A DNA stretch of 64,000 nt. Origin: Luteococcus sanguinis. Its GTDB lineage: Bacteria > Actinomycetota > Actinomycetes > Propionibacteriales > Propionibacteriaceae. This document shows positions 54,498 through 61,464 of this stretch, piece by piece (positions within the stretch are counted from its first letter, which is position 1; the number at the start of each line of letters is the position of its first letter). The notes beneath the pieces are model-generated. The model saw only the letters and a program-made list of their open reading frames with translations. It did no database searches and had not been told where the DNA came from. The stretch is taken from NCBI RefSeq assembly GCF_039527675.1, contig NZ_BAAAKI010000012.1, forward strand, positions 62,001 through 126,000, written 5' to 3'. A program made the position numbers and the translations under genes.

Positions 54498-54863
54498 GGG
54501 GGTGACTGGTTTCGACTTGGGACGGTAGTCCCAGGGGAAGCGGGCCGTGAATCCATGGTCAACACGTAAATGTTCCTTGGAAACCAATAACTGCCGACAC
54601 CAATCGCGCAGACTTCGCTCTCGCTGCCTGAGCAGTGACCGAAGGGTCAGCCCGGACTCCGCCTTCGGTCCGGTAACTGGCCTCATCCAGAAGGCTTGCT
54701 GATCAACCTGCGTGGCAGGGGTTGATCGGGACTTAACTGCTACTGGGCCTGTCCACGACGTGCTGAAGAGAGCGTGGGGGCCGAGAAAACGTCAACCTCA
54801 GCTGCGCCCGGAGAAGACCTGGTTCGCCTCTTGAGGACGCGGGTTCAATTCCCGCCACCTCCA
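54498..54863 (+). ncRNA. ssrA: Transfer-messenger RNA (tmRNA)
   Basis: 366 nt. The 5' end GGGGGTGACTGGTTTCGAC and the 3' end GGTTCAATTCCCGCCACCTCC are the tmRNA hallmarks. The acceptor pairs GGGGGTG with CACCTCC (one G-U), the discriminator is A, and CCA is not encoded. The tag frame runs 54593-54631: ADTNRADFALAA then TGA, ending in the ALAA degron read by ClpXP-type proteases. Pseudoknot-like inverted segments lie between the tag and the T arm (for example CCGGACTCCGCC/TTCGGTCCGG). It works with SmpB (49706-50182) to rescue stalled ribosomes. Confidence 0.95.
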
Positions 54864-54873
54864 CCCCTTGTGC

Positions 54874-54903
54874 AGGGCCCTCGGACTTCGGTCCGGGGGC
54901 CCT
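54874..54903 (+). terminator. UUCG-tetraloop terminator of ssrA
   Basis: A 13-bp stem (54874-54886 with 54891-54903, one G-U) is closed by C(TTCG)G, a very stable tetraloop. TTGTCATG follows. It is 11 nt beyond the tmRNA 3' end. Confidence 0.85.
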
Positions 54904-54921
54904 TGTCATGTCCGCGCCCGT

Positions 54922-54943
54922 CCTCAAGCCTGTCCAAGGGGTC
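54922..54943. repeat. Dispersed palindromic repeat element (intergenic copy)
   Basis: CCTCAAGCCTGTCCAAGGGG, then TC. On the minus strand it reads CCCCTTGGACAGGCTTGAG, close to the copy at 23745. It lies directly after the ssrA terminator. Confidence 0.55.
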
Positions 54944-54984
54944 ACTGCGTCCAGCTCCTTCCCCCCAACGCCGCCCCGGGACCC

Positions 54985-55034
54985 TCAACGCCGCCCGTGC
55001 TCGCGGGGCGTTCGTCGTCCACGGGCGGCGTTGA
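54985..55034. promoter_or_regulatory. 15-bp inverted repeat upstream of yqgE, possible operator or hairpin
   Basis: TCAACGCCGCCCGTG (54985-54999) is perfectly repeated in inverse at 55020-55034 around a 20-nt loop. A further partial direct copy (CAACGCCGCCC) starts near 54966. The right arm ends 10 bp before the -10 hexamer of the next gene, so it covers the -35 region. Confidence 0.45.
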
Positions 55035-55044
55035 CGGCGCGTGC

Positions 55045-55050
55045 CAGACT
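55045..55050 (+). promoter_or_regulatory. -10 hexamer for yqgE, leaderless
   Basis: CAGACT ends 6 nt before the GTG at 55057. Confidence 0.4.
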
Positions 55051-55056
55051 GTGGGG

Positions 55057-55623
55057 GTGCAGATGACCAACCGACCCCGCGCGGGCGAGCTGCTCGTGGC
55101 GGACGTCGGCATGGGTGGCGGCTATTTCGGCCAGAGTGTGGTCCTGCTGCTCGACTGCGACGGCTCCGGGGCGCTGGGGGTGGTGCTCAACCGCATCGCC
55201 GACGCCGACCTGGACGACGTGCTGCCGGGCTGGAGCGAGCTGACCAGCGCACCGCAGGTGCTCTTCGAGGGCGGTCCGGTGAGCCAGAACGGCGCCGTGT
55301 GCCTCGCCAAGCTCGCCAACCCCACCGAGGACCCGCCCGGTTGGCGTCGCATCCACGACGATCTCGGCCTGCTCCACCTCGACACGCCCACCGAGATCGC
55401 CCGCGGTGCCTACGCCGACCTGCGCATCTTTGCCGGCTATGCCGGCTGGGAGGCGGGCCAGCTCGAGGGCGAGCTGCTGCGCGGCGACTGGCACCGGGTC
55501 AGGCGCCTCGACGAAGACGTCTTCTGCTTGTCCACCGAAGGTTTGTGGCGCCGGGTACTGCGGCGCCAAGGCTTCGACCTGGCCCTGATGTCAACCTGGT
55601 CCGAGGATCCAGAAGCGAATTGA
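55057..55623 (+). CDS. YqgE/AlgH (UPF0301) family protein
   Basis: 188 aa. It contains GELLVADVGMGGGYFGQSVVLLLD near the N-terminus, GALGVVLNR, VLFEGGPVSQNGAVCLAKL and DLRIFAGYAGWEAGQLEGEL, each a UPF0301 hallmark. The family (AlgH in Pseudomonas) has no agreed biochemical role. GTG 55057 fits the 6-nt hexamer spacing; an in-frame ATG at 55063 is the alternative. A large inverted repeat covers the likely -35 region. Confidence 0.9.
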   Translation: MQMTNRPRAGELLVADVGMGGGYFGQSVVLLLDCDGSGALGVVLNRIADADLDDVLPGWSELTSAPQVLFEGGPVSQNGAVCLAKLANPTEDPPGWRRIHDDLGLLHLDTPTEIARGAYADLRIFAGYAGWEAGQLEGELLRGDWHRVRRLDEDVFCLSTEGLWRRVLRRQGFDLALMSTWSEDPEAN

Positions 55624-55714
55624 GCCGCGCGGCACTGGCCCGGGAACTGACCTCCTGCTGAGCTCATGCTCGTCCTGGCCGCGCGCCGTCCGCTGGGCCT
55701 GTTTATCGGATTGT

Positions 55715-55720
55715 TACCAT
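55715..55720 (+). promoter_or_regulatory. Candidate mtrA -10 hexamer
   Basis: TACCAT lies 37 nt before the mtrA ATG, which has GGGAGG. Confidence 0.35.
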
Positions 55721-55757
55721 GGTCAAGGTCCACTCATCGGGAGAGGGAGGTGCAGCG

Positions 55758-56489
55758 ATGGCCGAGTCCGCCGACAACGCGTCGTCGCGGGGGCGCAATC
55801 GCATCCTGGTGGTTGACGACGACTCCGCGCTCGCCGAGATGCTGCAGATCGTCCTTCGCCAGGAAGGTTTCGACAGCTCTTGGTGCGGCAGTGGTGACAA
55901 GGCCGTGGCCGCCTTCCGCGAGACCCAGCCAGACCTGGTGCTGCTCGACCTGATGCTGCCCGGCAAGGACGGTGTCGACGTCTGCCGCGAGATCCGCGCC
56001 TTCTCCGGTGTTCCGATCGTCATGCTGACCGCCAAGAGCGACACGATGGACGTCGTCGTCGGCCTCGAGGCCGGAGCGGACGACTACGTGAGCAAGCCCT
56101 TCAAGGCCAAGGAACTCGTGGCGCGCATCCGCACCCGGCTGCGTCGTTCGTCGTCCGAGACCGAGGATGGCACGGGCAACCTGCAGATCGGTGACCTGAC
56201 GATCTCGATCCAGGGCCACCAGGTGCGCCGGGGTGACCAGCCCATCTCGCTGACTCCGCTGGAGTTCGACCTGCTGCTGGCTCTCGCCCGCCGCCCCAAC
56301 CAGGTCTTCAGCCGCGAAACCCTCCTCGAACAGGTGTGGGGATACCGCCACGCTGCGGACACCCGGCTGGTCAACGTCCACGTCCAGCGGCTGCGCTCGA
56401 AGATCGAGAAGGATCCCGAGAAGCCCGAGATCGTCGTCACCGTGCGCGGCATCGGCTACCGGGCCGGCGACCTTGGCAAGGGCGCCTGA
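55758..56489 (+). CDS. mtrA: Two-component response regulator MtrA (OmpR/PhoB family)
   Basis: 243 aa. The receiver domain (about 17-130) has the acidic pair DDD, the phosphoacceptor Asp64 in LVLLDLMLPGKDG and Lys in SKPF. The winged-helix domain (about 145-240) has ISLTPLEFDLLLALARRPNQVFSRETLLEQVWGY and the NVHVQRLRSKIE recognition helix. MtrA controls cell wall, division and replication-linked genes in actinobacteria. ATG 55758 is chosen for GGGAGG 8 nt upstream; an in-frame ATG at 55719 is less likely. mtrB starts 6 nt after the stop. Confidence 0.95.
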   Translation: MAESADNASSRGRNRILVVDDDSALAEMLQIVLRQEGFDSSWCGSGDKAVAAFRETQPDLVLLDLMLPGKDGVDVCREIRAFSGVPIVMLTAKSDTMDVVVGLEAGADDYVSKPFKAKELVARIRTRLRRSSSETEDGTGNLQIGDLTISIQGHQVRRGDQPISLTPLEFDLLLALARRPNQVFSRETLLEQVWGYRHAADTRLVNVHVQRLRSKIEKDPEKPEIVVTVRGIGYRAGDLGKGA

Positions 56490-56495
56490 GCCTCC

Positions 56496-58031
56496 ATGGC
56501 CCGCACCCCCCGCGCCGTTGCGGCGCGCGTCTGGTGGTCGTCGCTGCCGCTGCGCGTGATCGCCCTCACGCTGGTCGGCTCGGCGCTGGTGTTGCTCTTC
56601 GGCGGGTTCGTGCTGATGCGCCAGGCCACCGACGGCGTGCTGGCGGGCAAGCGCCAGACCGCTGTTGCCGAGGCGACCACCGCGCTGGACCGCATGCAGA
56701 CGCAGCTGCGCGCCACCGATCTGCGCACCGCCTCCATCTACGAGCGGCTCAGCCAGCTTGCCGACGAGGCAGGCAACCGCCCAGACCAGTACCTGGTGGT
56801 CATCCAAGGGCCTGTGTCGCGCTATGTCTCGCCGCAGATCACCGAGGCATCCGTCCCCGACGAACTGGCCAAGACGCTGGCCAGCTCCGACGGCACCTTC
56901 CTCACCCCCACCACCGTCGTGTGGTCCGACGCCAACCGCAGCCCAGAGCCCGGCCTGGTCGTCGGCTCCACCCTTCAAGTGCCCGGCACATCACAGAGCT
57001 ACCCGGTCTTCCTCGTCTTTCCCGAGACCCACGAGGTCGAGACTGTGCGCGTGCTCCAGCAGGCCGCCATCTCCACCGGCGCCCTGCTGCTCTCCATGCT
57101 GGCGCTGGTCGCGTGGCTGGTCAGTCGCCAGGTGACCACCCCCATCCGTGAGGCCTCCCTGGCCGCCGGACGCCTCGCGGCCGGCCAGTTGGACGACCGC
57201 CTGCCCGTCCGCGGCACAGACGACCTCGCCTCCCTGGCCACCAGCATGAACAACATGGCCGAGCAGTTACAGGCGCGCATCCAGGAGTTGGAGAACCTGT
57301 CGCAGGTGCAGCAACAGTTCGTCTCGGACGTCTCCCACGAACTGCGCACGCCGTTGACGACGGTGCGGATGGCCGCCGACATGCTCTTCGACAGCCGCGA
57401 TGAGATGGATCCCTTCGCCGCCCGCTCCACCGAGCTGATGCATGACGAGCTGGACCGCTTCGAGTCGCTGCTGGCCGACCTGCTCGAGATCAGCCGCTTC
57501 GATGCGGGCGCCGCGGTGCTCAGCCTGGACGAGACCGACGTCGCCGAGCTGGTCCGAGCCGAACTGCGCGCCGAGCGGGGGCTGGCCGACAAGAAGGGTT
57601 GCGAGCTGGTGCTCAAGGGCCACGAGGTTGCGATGGCGGAGGTTGACGGACGCAGGGTCACGCGCGTGCTGCGCAACCTGGTCACCAATGCCATTGAGCA
57701 CGGCGAGGGACGTCCGGTGGAGGTGACCATCGCGCAGGACGAGCAGGCGGTCGCCGTGACCGTCCGCGACCACGGGGTGGGCTTCGACCCCAAGGAAGCC
57801 GAGCACGTCTTCCAGCGCTTCTGGCGCGCAGACCCCTCCCGCCAGCGGACGGTGGGCGGAACCGGACTCGGGCTGGCGATCTCGCTCGAGGACGCTGCCC
57901 TGCACGACGGCTGGCTGGAGGCCTGGGGACGACCCCGTCGCGGCGCCCAGTTCCGGCTGACGCTGCCGCGCCGTGAGGGTGTCGAGCTCACCGGCTCGCC
58001 CCTGGAACTCGTGCCGGAGGGAGAGTCATGA
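56496..58031 (+). CDS. mtrB: Sensor histidine kinase MtrB
   Basis: 511 aa. The first transmembrane helix is at about 17-40 (LRVIALTLVGSALVLLFGGFVLM), followed by an extracellular sensor (about 41-180) and a second helix (about 185-210: QQAAISTGALLLSMLALVAWLV). Then come HAMP (about 212-262), the dimerisation box with His281 (SHELRTPLTTV) and the ATPase domain with N-box NLVTNAIEHG, G1 DHGVGFD and G2 GGTGLGLAIS. It phosphorylates MtrA. lpqB overlaps the 3' end by 4 nt (ATGA), so mtrA-mtrB-lpqB is one operon. Confidence 0.95.
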   Translation: MARTPRAVAARVWWSSLPLRVIALTLVGSALVLLFGGFVLMRQATDGVLAGKRQTAVAEATTALDRMQTQLRATDLRTASIYERLSQLADEAGNRPDQYLVVIQGPVSRYVSPQITEASVPDELAKTLASSDGTFLTPTTVVWSDANRSPEPGLVVGSTLQVPGTSQSYPVFLVFPETHEVETVRVLQQAAISTGALLLSMLALVAWLVSRQVTTPIREASLAAGRLAAGQLDDRLPVRGTDDLASLATSMNNMAEQLQARIQELENLSQVQQQFVSDVSHELRTPLTTVRMAADMLFDSRDEMDPFAARSTELMHDELDRFESLLADLLEISRFDAGAAVLSLDETDVAELVRAELRAERGLADKKGCELVLKGHEVAMAEVDGRRVTRVLRNLVTNAIEHGEGRPVEVTIAQDEQAVAVTVRDHGVGFDPKEAEHVFQRFWRADPSRQRTVGGTGLGLAISLEDAALHDGWLEAWGRPRRGAQFRLTLPRREGVELTGSPLELVPEGES

Positions 58032-59782
58032 CCGACGAGCTGCGCTTGGCGCGCCGGGTGCTGCTCGGCGGCGCCCTCGGATCCCTGGCCGCCTGCGCGC
58101 ACGTGCCCACCGTCGGACCCGTCGAACAGGTCTCGCCGTCGGCGCAGGCCAGCCTCGAGCGTGGCGTGCAGGTGCGCCCCGCGCTGCCGCAGGTGGACGG
58201 GTCGCCCGAGGTGGTGATGGCCGGCTTCATCGACGCACTGGCCAGCCTGGAGCCGGACTTCAAGGTCGCGCGGCAGTACCTGACCCCGAAGGCCGCCGTC
58301 AGCTGGGACCCACGCGCGGGAGTCACCGTCTTCAACGGCGACGAGCGCGCCAACTTCACCAGCGCCGAGTCGGCCGCTCTTCATGCGCCAGTGGTCGGTC
58401 GTCTCGATGCCGGCGGCCACTTCACCTCCGCGTCCGGCCAGCTGACCCACGACTTCGACATGGTCACGGTGGACGGCCAGTGGCGCATCCAGAACCCGCC
58501 CAAGGGACTGCTGGTGAGCAGTTTCACCATGCTTCACCGCTTCGCGCCGGTGCAGGTGTGGTTCCTCGACCGAACCGGACGCCAGGTCGTCCCGGAGCTG
58601 GTCTGGCTGGCCGCATCCCCGCCCACCGCGACGCAACTCGTCCAGGCACTGCTCCAGGGTCCCTCTGAATGGCTGCGTCCCGCGGTGTCCGCAGCCTTTC
58701 CTGCCAGCACCAAGCTGTCGGCCCCGGCCGTGACCATCGACGCGGACGGCGTCGCGGAGGTCCCGCTGAGCGACGCCGTGGCCAACCTTCCGGATGCCCA
58801 GCGCGCTCAAGTCGCCGCGCAGTTGTTGTGGACCCTGCGTCAGTTGCCCGAGGTGCAGCGGCTGCGGATCAGCGTCGCCGGGAAGACCTGGTCGTTGCCG
58901 GGCGCCACGGGCGACGGTTCGATCGGTGAGGTGGACGTGATGGCCTGGAGCCCGGTCGCGGTGAACGCGTCCCAGCAGCCCTTCGCGCTGGTCAAGGGAG
59001 TCATCGGACGGATCGATGCCCCCAACCAACACACGCCGGTCGCCGGCTCCTTCGGTCTCAAGACCTGGGGGGATGAGGCCGGCGCGATGGCCGCTCACGG
59101 GGCCACCGCCAAACTCGCCGTCGTCAACCGGGCGCGCACGCGTCTGGTCGTCGGACCGATCGATCAGCCCGGGGTGGAGCAGTGGCTCACCGGCGAGCAG
59201 TTGGGACGTCCGCAGTTCAGCAGCGCCGGGCAGGTCTGGCTGCTCACCGATGGCGAGAGCAAGGCCCCGCGCCTGCTGCGGATCAGCGCCAAGGGCGCAT
59301 CCCAGGTGGTGGGCGTCACCCTTCCCAAGGGCCACCGATTGGTGCGCTTCAGCCTCTCGCCGGAGGGGACGAGGCTGGCCGTTGTCAGCGAGTCAGGTGC
59401 CCAGCGGGTGCTCGGGCTGTGCCTCCTGCAGGGTTCCGACCAGCTCGCCGCCTCCGGCTACCGGCCGCTGCCGCTGGTCGACTCCCAGCCACTCACCTGG
59501 GTCAGCGATGTGGTGTGGTCGACGCCCACGACCCTGCTGGTGTTGGCCGCCGTCGACAAGGCCTCGCGCGCCGGGGTCGTGCAGATCGGCTGCGACGGCG
59601 CAGACCTGGAGGCTCTCGGCCCGTCCGGCGATGCTGACCCCCTCGCGCTGGTGGTGCAACCGACCTTGCGCGGCGGCGTGGCCGGCCTGATCAGCAAGCG
59701 TGGCACCTTCCTCAGGTTCGAGTCTGCCTGGCGGTGGCAGGGCGACGACCTGTCCGTGACGACCGCAACCTACCCGTGCTGA
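58028..59782 (+). CDS. lpqB: Lipoprotein LpqB, MtrAB-associated
   Basis: 584 aa. The lipoprotein signal ends in a lipobox with Cys23 (LGSLAAC). A GerMN-like region (about 185-290: LVQALLQGPSEWLRPAV) and a C-terminal beta-propeller-like domain (about 310-580) follow, the LpqB layout. In mycobacteria LpqB interacts with the MtrB extracellular domain and influences signalling. It overlaps mtrB by 4 nt and has a strong Shine-Dalgarno (GGAGGGAGAG). Residues 7-12 (RLARRVL) contain a twin Arg that is probably incidental. Confidence 0.93.
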   Translation: MTDELRLARRVLLGGALGSLAACAHVPTVGPVEQVSPSAQASLERGVQVRPALPQVDGSPEVVMAGFIDALASLEPDFKVARQYLTPKAAVSWDPRAGVTVFNGDERANFTSAESAALHAPVVGRLDAGGHFTSASGQLTHDFDMVTVDGQWRIQNPPKGLLVSSFTMLHRFAPVQVWFLDRTGRQVVPELVWLAASPPTATQLVQALLQGPSEWLRPAVSAAFPASTKLSAPAVTIDADGVAEVPLSDAVANLPDAQRAQVAAQLLWTLRQLPEVQRLRISVAGKTWSLPGATGDGSIGEVDVMAWSPVAVNASQQPFALVKGVIGRIDAPNQHTPVAGSFGLKTWGDEAGAMAAHGATAKLAVVNRARTRLVVGPIDQPGVEQWLTGEQLGRPQFSSAGQVWLLTDGESKAPRLLRISAKGASQVVGVTLPKGHRLVRFSLSPEGTRLAVVSESGAQRVLGLCLLQGSDQLAASGYRPLPLVDSQPLTWVSDVVWSTPTTLLVLAAVDKASRAGVVQIGCDGADLEALGPSGDADPLALVVQPTLRGGVAGLISKRGTFLRFESAWRWQGDDLSVTTATYPC

Positions 59783-59809
59783 GCGTCCGCGGGCAGAGCC
59801 TGCAGCACC

Positions 59810-59818
59810 TGTGGATAG
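59810..59818 (-). promoter_or_regulatory. DnaA-box-like site 1 upstream of comF
   Basis: TGTGGATAG matches the reverse complement of the DnaA box TTATCCACA at 8 of 9 bases. Confidence 0.4.
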
Positions 59819-59838
59819 AGCCGGACGCCGTGGCGGGG

Positions 59839-59847
59839 TTGTCCACA
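59839..59847 (+). promoter_or_regulatory. DnaA-box-like site 2 upstream of comF
   Basis: TTGTCCACA matches the actinobacterial DnaA box (T-T-G/A-T-C-C-A-C-A). Together with site 1 it forms an inverted pair, with CCTGTGGA at 59808-59815 mirrored by TCCACAGG at 59842-59849. Confidence 0.45.
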
Positions 59848-59899
59848 GGCCAACGGTGCGCTGTTTGACGCTCGGGGCGCACAGTCCTTGGGTGGGGGA

Positions 59900-60541
59900 G
59901 TGCTGGACGAGATGGCCGACCTGCTGGTGGGCGCACGCTGCCCCGGCTGCCAGCGGCCCGGGCTTGGTCTGTGCGAACGGTGCCGGGACGCTCTCGCTGG
60001 CCGCAAGCGGGTGATCCCCGGCGCCATCCCGCTGGGCGTGGGTACCGAGTACGGACCGCTGGTGCGTGCCCTGGTCACCGCCCACAAGGACCGCGGCGCC
60101 TGGTTCCTGTGTCGACCGCTGGCAGACCTGTTGGCCGAGGCGGTGGCCGCGCTGGGGTTCGACGGGCCACTGGTGCTGGCACCGGTCCCTTCCTCTGCGG
60201 CGAGCGTCCGGGAACGTGGCTACGACCACGGCGGCGCGCTGGGCGGCCGAGCGGCCCGGACCCTGCGCGCAGCCGACGTCGATGTGACGGCTCGTCAGCT
60301 GCTGCGTCGCACTCGGCCGGTGGCTGACCAGTCCGGGCTCGGGCGCCACGAGCGGGCGCGCAACCAGCGAGGCACCATGGCCGCCGCGGCAGGCTCGGGC
60401 GCAGTCGTGGTGGTGGACGACCTGTGCACCACGGGGGCGAGCGTCGCGGAGTCCGTCCGGGCCCTGCGCGCCAGCGGTTGGACGGTCGTCGGAGCGGCCG
60501 TCGTGGCGCACCCCCGCCGAACCGTGCCGCTCGTCAGATGA
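59900..60541 (+). CDS. comF: ComF-family phosphoribosyltransferase-like protein
   Basis: 213 aa. A four-Cys zinc motif lies at the N-terminus (CPGC at 14-17 and CERC at 25-28). The type I PRTase domain shows VLAPVPSSAASVRERGYDH and the PRPP loop VVVVDDLCTTGAS. ComFC is needed for DNA uptake in competent bacteria; in actinobacteria without known competence its role is unclear. I start at GTG 59900 with GGGTGGGG before it; a TTG at 59888 is the alternative. A pair of DnaA-box-like sites lies 50-90 bp upstream. Confidence 0.9.
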   Translation: MLDEMADLLVGARCPGCQRPGLGLCERCRDALAGRKRVIPGAIPLGVGTEYGPLVRALVTAHKDRGAWFLCRPLADLLAEAVAALGFDGPLVLAPVPSSAASVRERGYDHGGALGGRAARTLRAADVDVTARQLLRRTRPVADQSGLGRHERARNQRGTMAAAAGSGAVVVVDDLCTTGASVAESVRALRASGWTVVGAAVVAHPRRTVPLVR

Positions 60542-60591
60542 GAACGACGCTGAGTTCGGCGTTTTCGCTTCGAAAGCCCTCCCACCAGCGC

Positions 60592-60597
60592 TAACGT
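60592..60597 (+). promoter_or_regulatory. -10 hexamer of the hpf leader ORF
   Basis: TAACGT ends 6 nt before the ATG at 60604, the exact spacing of the window's other leaderless promoters. Confidence 0.45.
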
Positions 60598-60602
60598 TTT
60601 GA

Positions 60603-60665
60603 CATGGCACGACCCATCGGTTTTCCGGACGAGCAGCATCGGGGGACTAATGCGGTCGTGCCATG
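60603..60665. promoter_or_regulatory. 12-bp inverted repeat in the hpf leader
   Basis: CATGGCACGACC (60603-60614) and GGTCGTGCCATG (60654-60665) are perfect complements with 39 nt between. The left arm includes the candidate leader ORF's start codon. Confidence 0.55.
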
Positions 60666-60741
60666 CGTTTCACCGCAAGCCATCGACCGCTTGGACCTCG
60701 ACGGTCGTGGGCCATTCGCCGCCGCATGGCCGGCGGCGTAG
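60604..60741 (+). CDS. Candidate leaderless 45-codon ORF upstream of hpf (possible leader peptide)
   Basis: 45 codons from ATG 60604 to TAG 60739-60741, ending 15 nt before the hpf ATG. The peptide begins MARPIGFPDEQHRGTNAVVP and ends GPFAAAWPAA. No family is recognised. A TAACGT hexamer ends 6 nt before the ATG. The frame contains a perfect 12-bp inverted repeat (60603-60614 with 60654-60665) and ends in a hairpin (60717-60738) next to the hpf ribosome-binding site, so its translation could affect hpf. It may instead be untranslated leader sequence. Confidence 0.4.
   Translation: MARPIGFPDEQHRGTNAVVPCVSPQAIDRLDLDGRGPFAAAWPAA
60717..60738 (+). promoter_or_regulatory. GC-rich hairpin next to the hpf ribosome-binding site
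   Basis: CGCCGCCG (60717-60724) pairs with CGGCGGCG (60731-60738) around CATGGC. The AGGAGG of hpf starts about 8 nt later. Confidence 0.5.
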
Positions 60742-60756
60742 AACCAGGAGGATCAC

Positions 60757-61350
60757 ATGGAGATCATCGTCAACGGACGCCACTGCACCATCAGCGACGA
60801 GACGCGCCAGCAGGTCAGTCATCGGCTGCAGTCGGTCGAGAAGCTCAGGGACCGTGTGATCAGGACGGAGGTGGAGTTCACCAACACCGAGGCAAAGGGC
60901 GACCCGAGCCAGACAATCCGCTGCGAGATCACGATGTACTCGAAGGGTCCGGTCATCCGCGCTGTCGCCTCCGCCGAGGACAAGATGGTCGCCTTCGACA
61001 AGGCGATCGAGAAGCTGCGCAACCAGCTGCGCAAGGCCAGCGACCGCCGCAAGCACCATCGCAGCAACCTGCGCGCGCCGCAGGTGATCCAGGAGATCGC
61101 ACCGGAGCCCGTCGACGACGGCGCACCCGAGACCAGGACCCTCGCGGGCGACGTGCAGATGACCGGCGACGGCCCGCTGGTGGTGCGGGAGAAGGAGTTT
61201 CCGCTGGTGCCGCTCAGCCTTGCCCAGGCACTGGACGAGATGGAGCTGGTCGGCCACGACTTCTTCCTCTACGTGGACGCCGAGACCAAGGCCCCCTCGG
61301 TGGCCTACCGCCGCAAGGGCTATGACTACGGCGTCATCCACCTCAGGTGA
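60757..61350 (+). CDS. hpf: Long-form ribosome hibernation promoting factor
   Basis: 197 aa. The N-terminal S30AE domain (about 1-100) has MEIIVNGRHCTISDETRQQVSHRL and the strand-helix with AFDKAIEKLRNQLRKASDRRKHH. The C-terminal domain (about 135-195) has KEFPLVPLSLAQALDEMELVGHDFFLYVD and KGYDYGVIHL, which dimerises 70S ribosomes into inactive 100S particles. AGGAGG lies 5 nt before the ATG. Upstream are a candidate leader ORF and two inverted repeats. A repeat array and hairpin follow. secA two genes downstream is the usual actinobacterial order. Confidence 0.95.
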   Translation: MEIIVNGRHCTISDETRQQVSHRLQSVEKLRDRVIRTEVEFTNTEAKGDPSQTIRCEITMYSKGPVIRAVASAEDKMVAFDKAIEKLRNQLRKASDRRKHHRSNLRAPQVIQEIAPEPVDDGAPETRTLAGDVQMTGDGPLVVREKEFPLVPLSLAQALDEMELVGHDFFLYVDAETKAPSVAYRRKGYDYGVIHLR

Positions 61351-61364
61351 ACAGGCCTCATCGC

Positions 61365-61412
61365 ATGACCGAATGACTGAATGACCTAATGACGGCATGA
61401 CCGAATGACCGC
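61365..61412. repeat. Tandem array: six copies of an 8-bp unit
   Basis: ATGACCGA-type octamers repeat six times (ATGAC constant; last three bases CGA, TGA, CTA, GGC, CGA, CGC). The array lies between the hpf stop and its terminator hairpin. Confidence 0.85.
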
Positions 61413-61446
61413 CGATGCCCGAGACCCCAGCGTCCCGGGCATCGGC
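61411..61446 (+). terminator. Terminator-like hairpin after hpf
   Basis: GCCGATGCCCG (61411-61421) pairs perfectly with 61436-61446 around a 14-nt loop. It overlaps the last octamer and ends 6 bp before the next gene's hexamer. Confidence 0.6.
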
Positions 61447-61451
61447 GCGCC

Positions 61452-61457
61452 TAGGGT
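61452..61457 (+). promoter_or_regulatory. -10 hexamer for the AlkZ-like gene, leaderless
   Basis: TAGGGT ends 7 nt before the ATG at 61465. Confidence 0.5.
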
Positions 61458-61464
61458 GTCGGCC

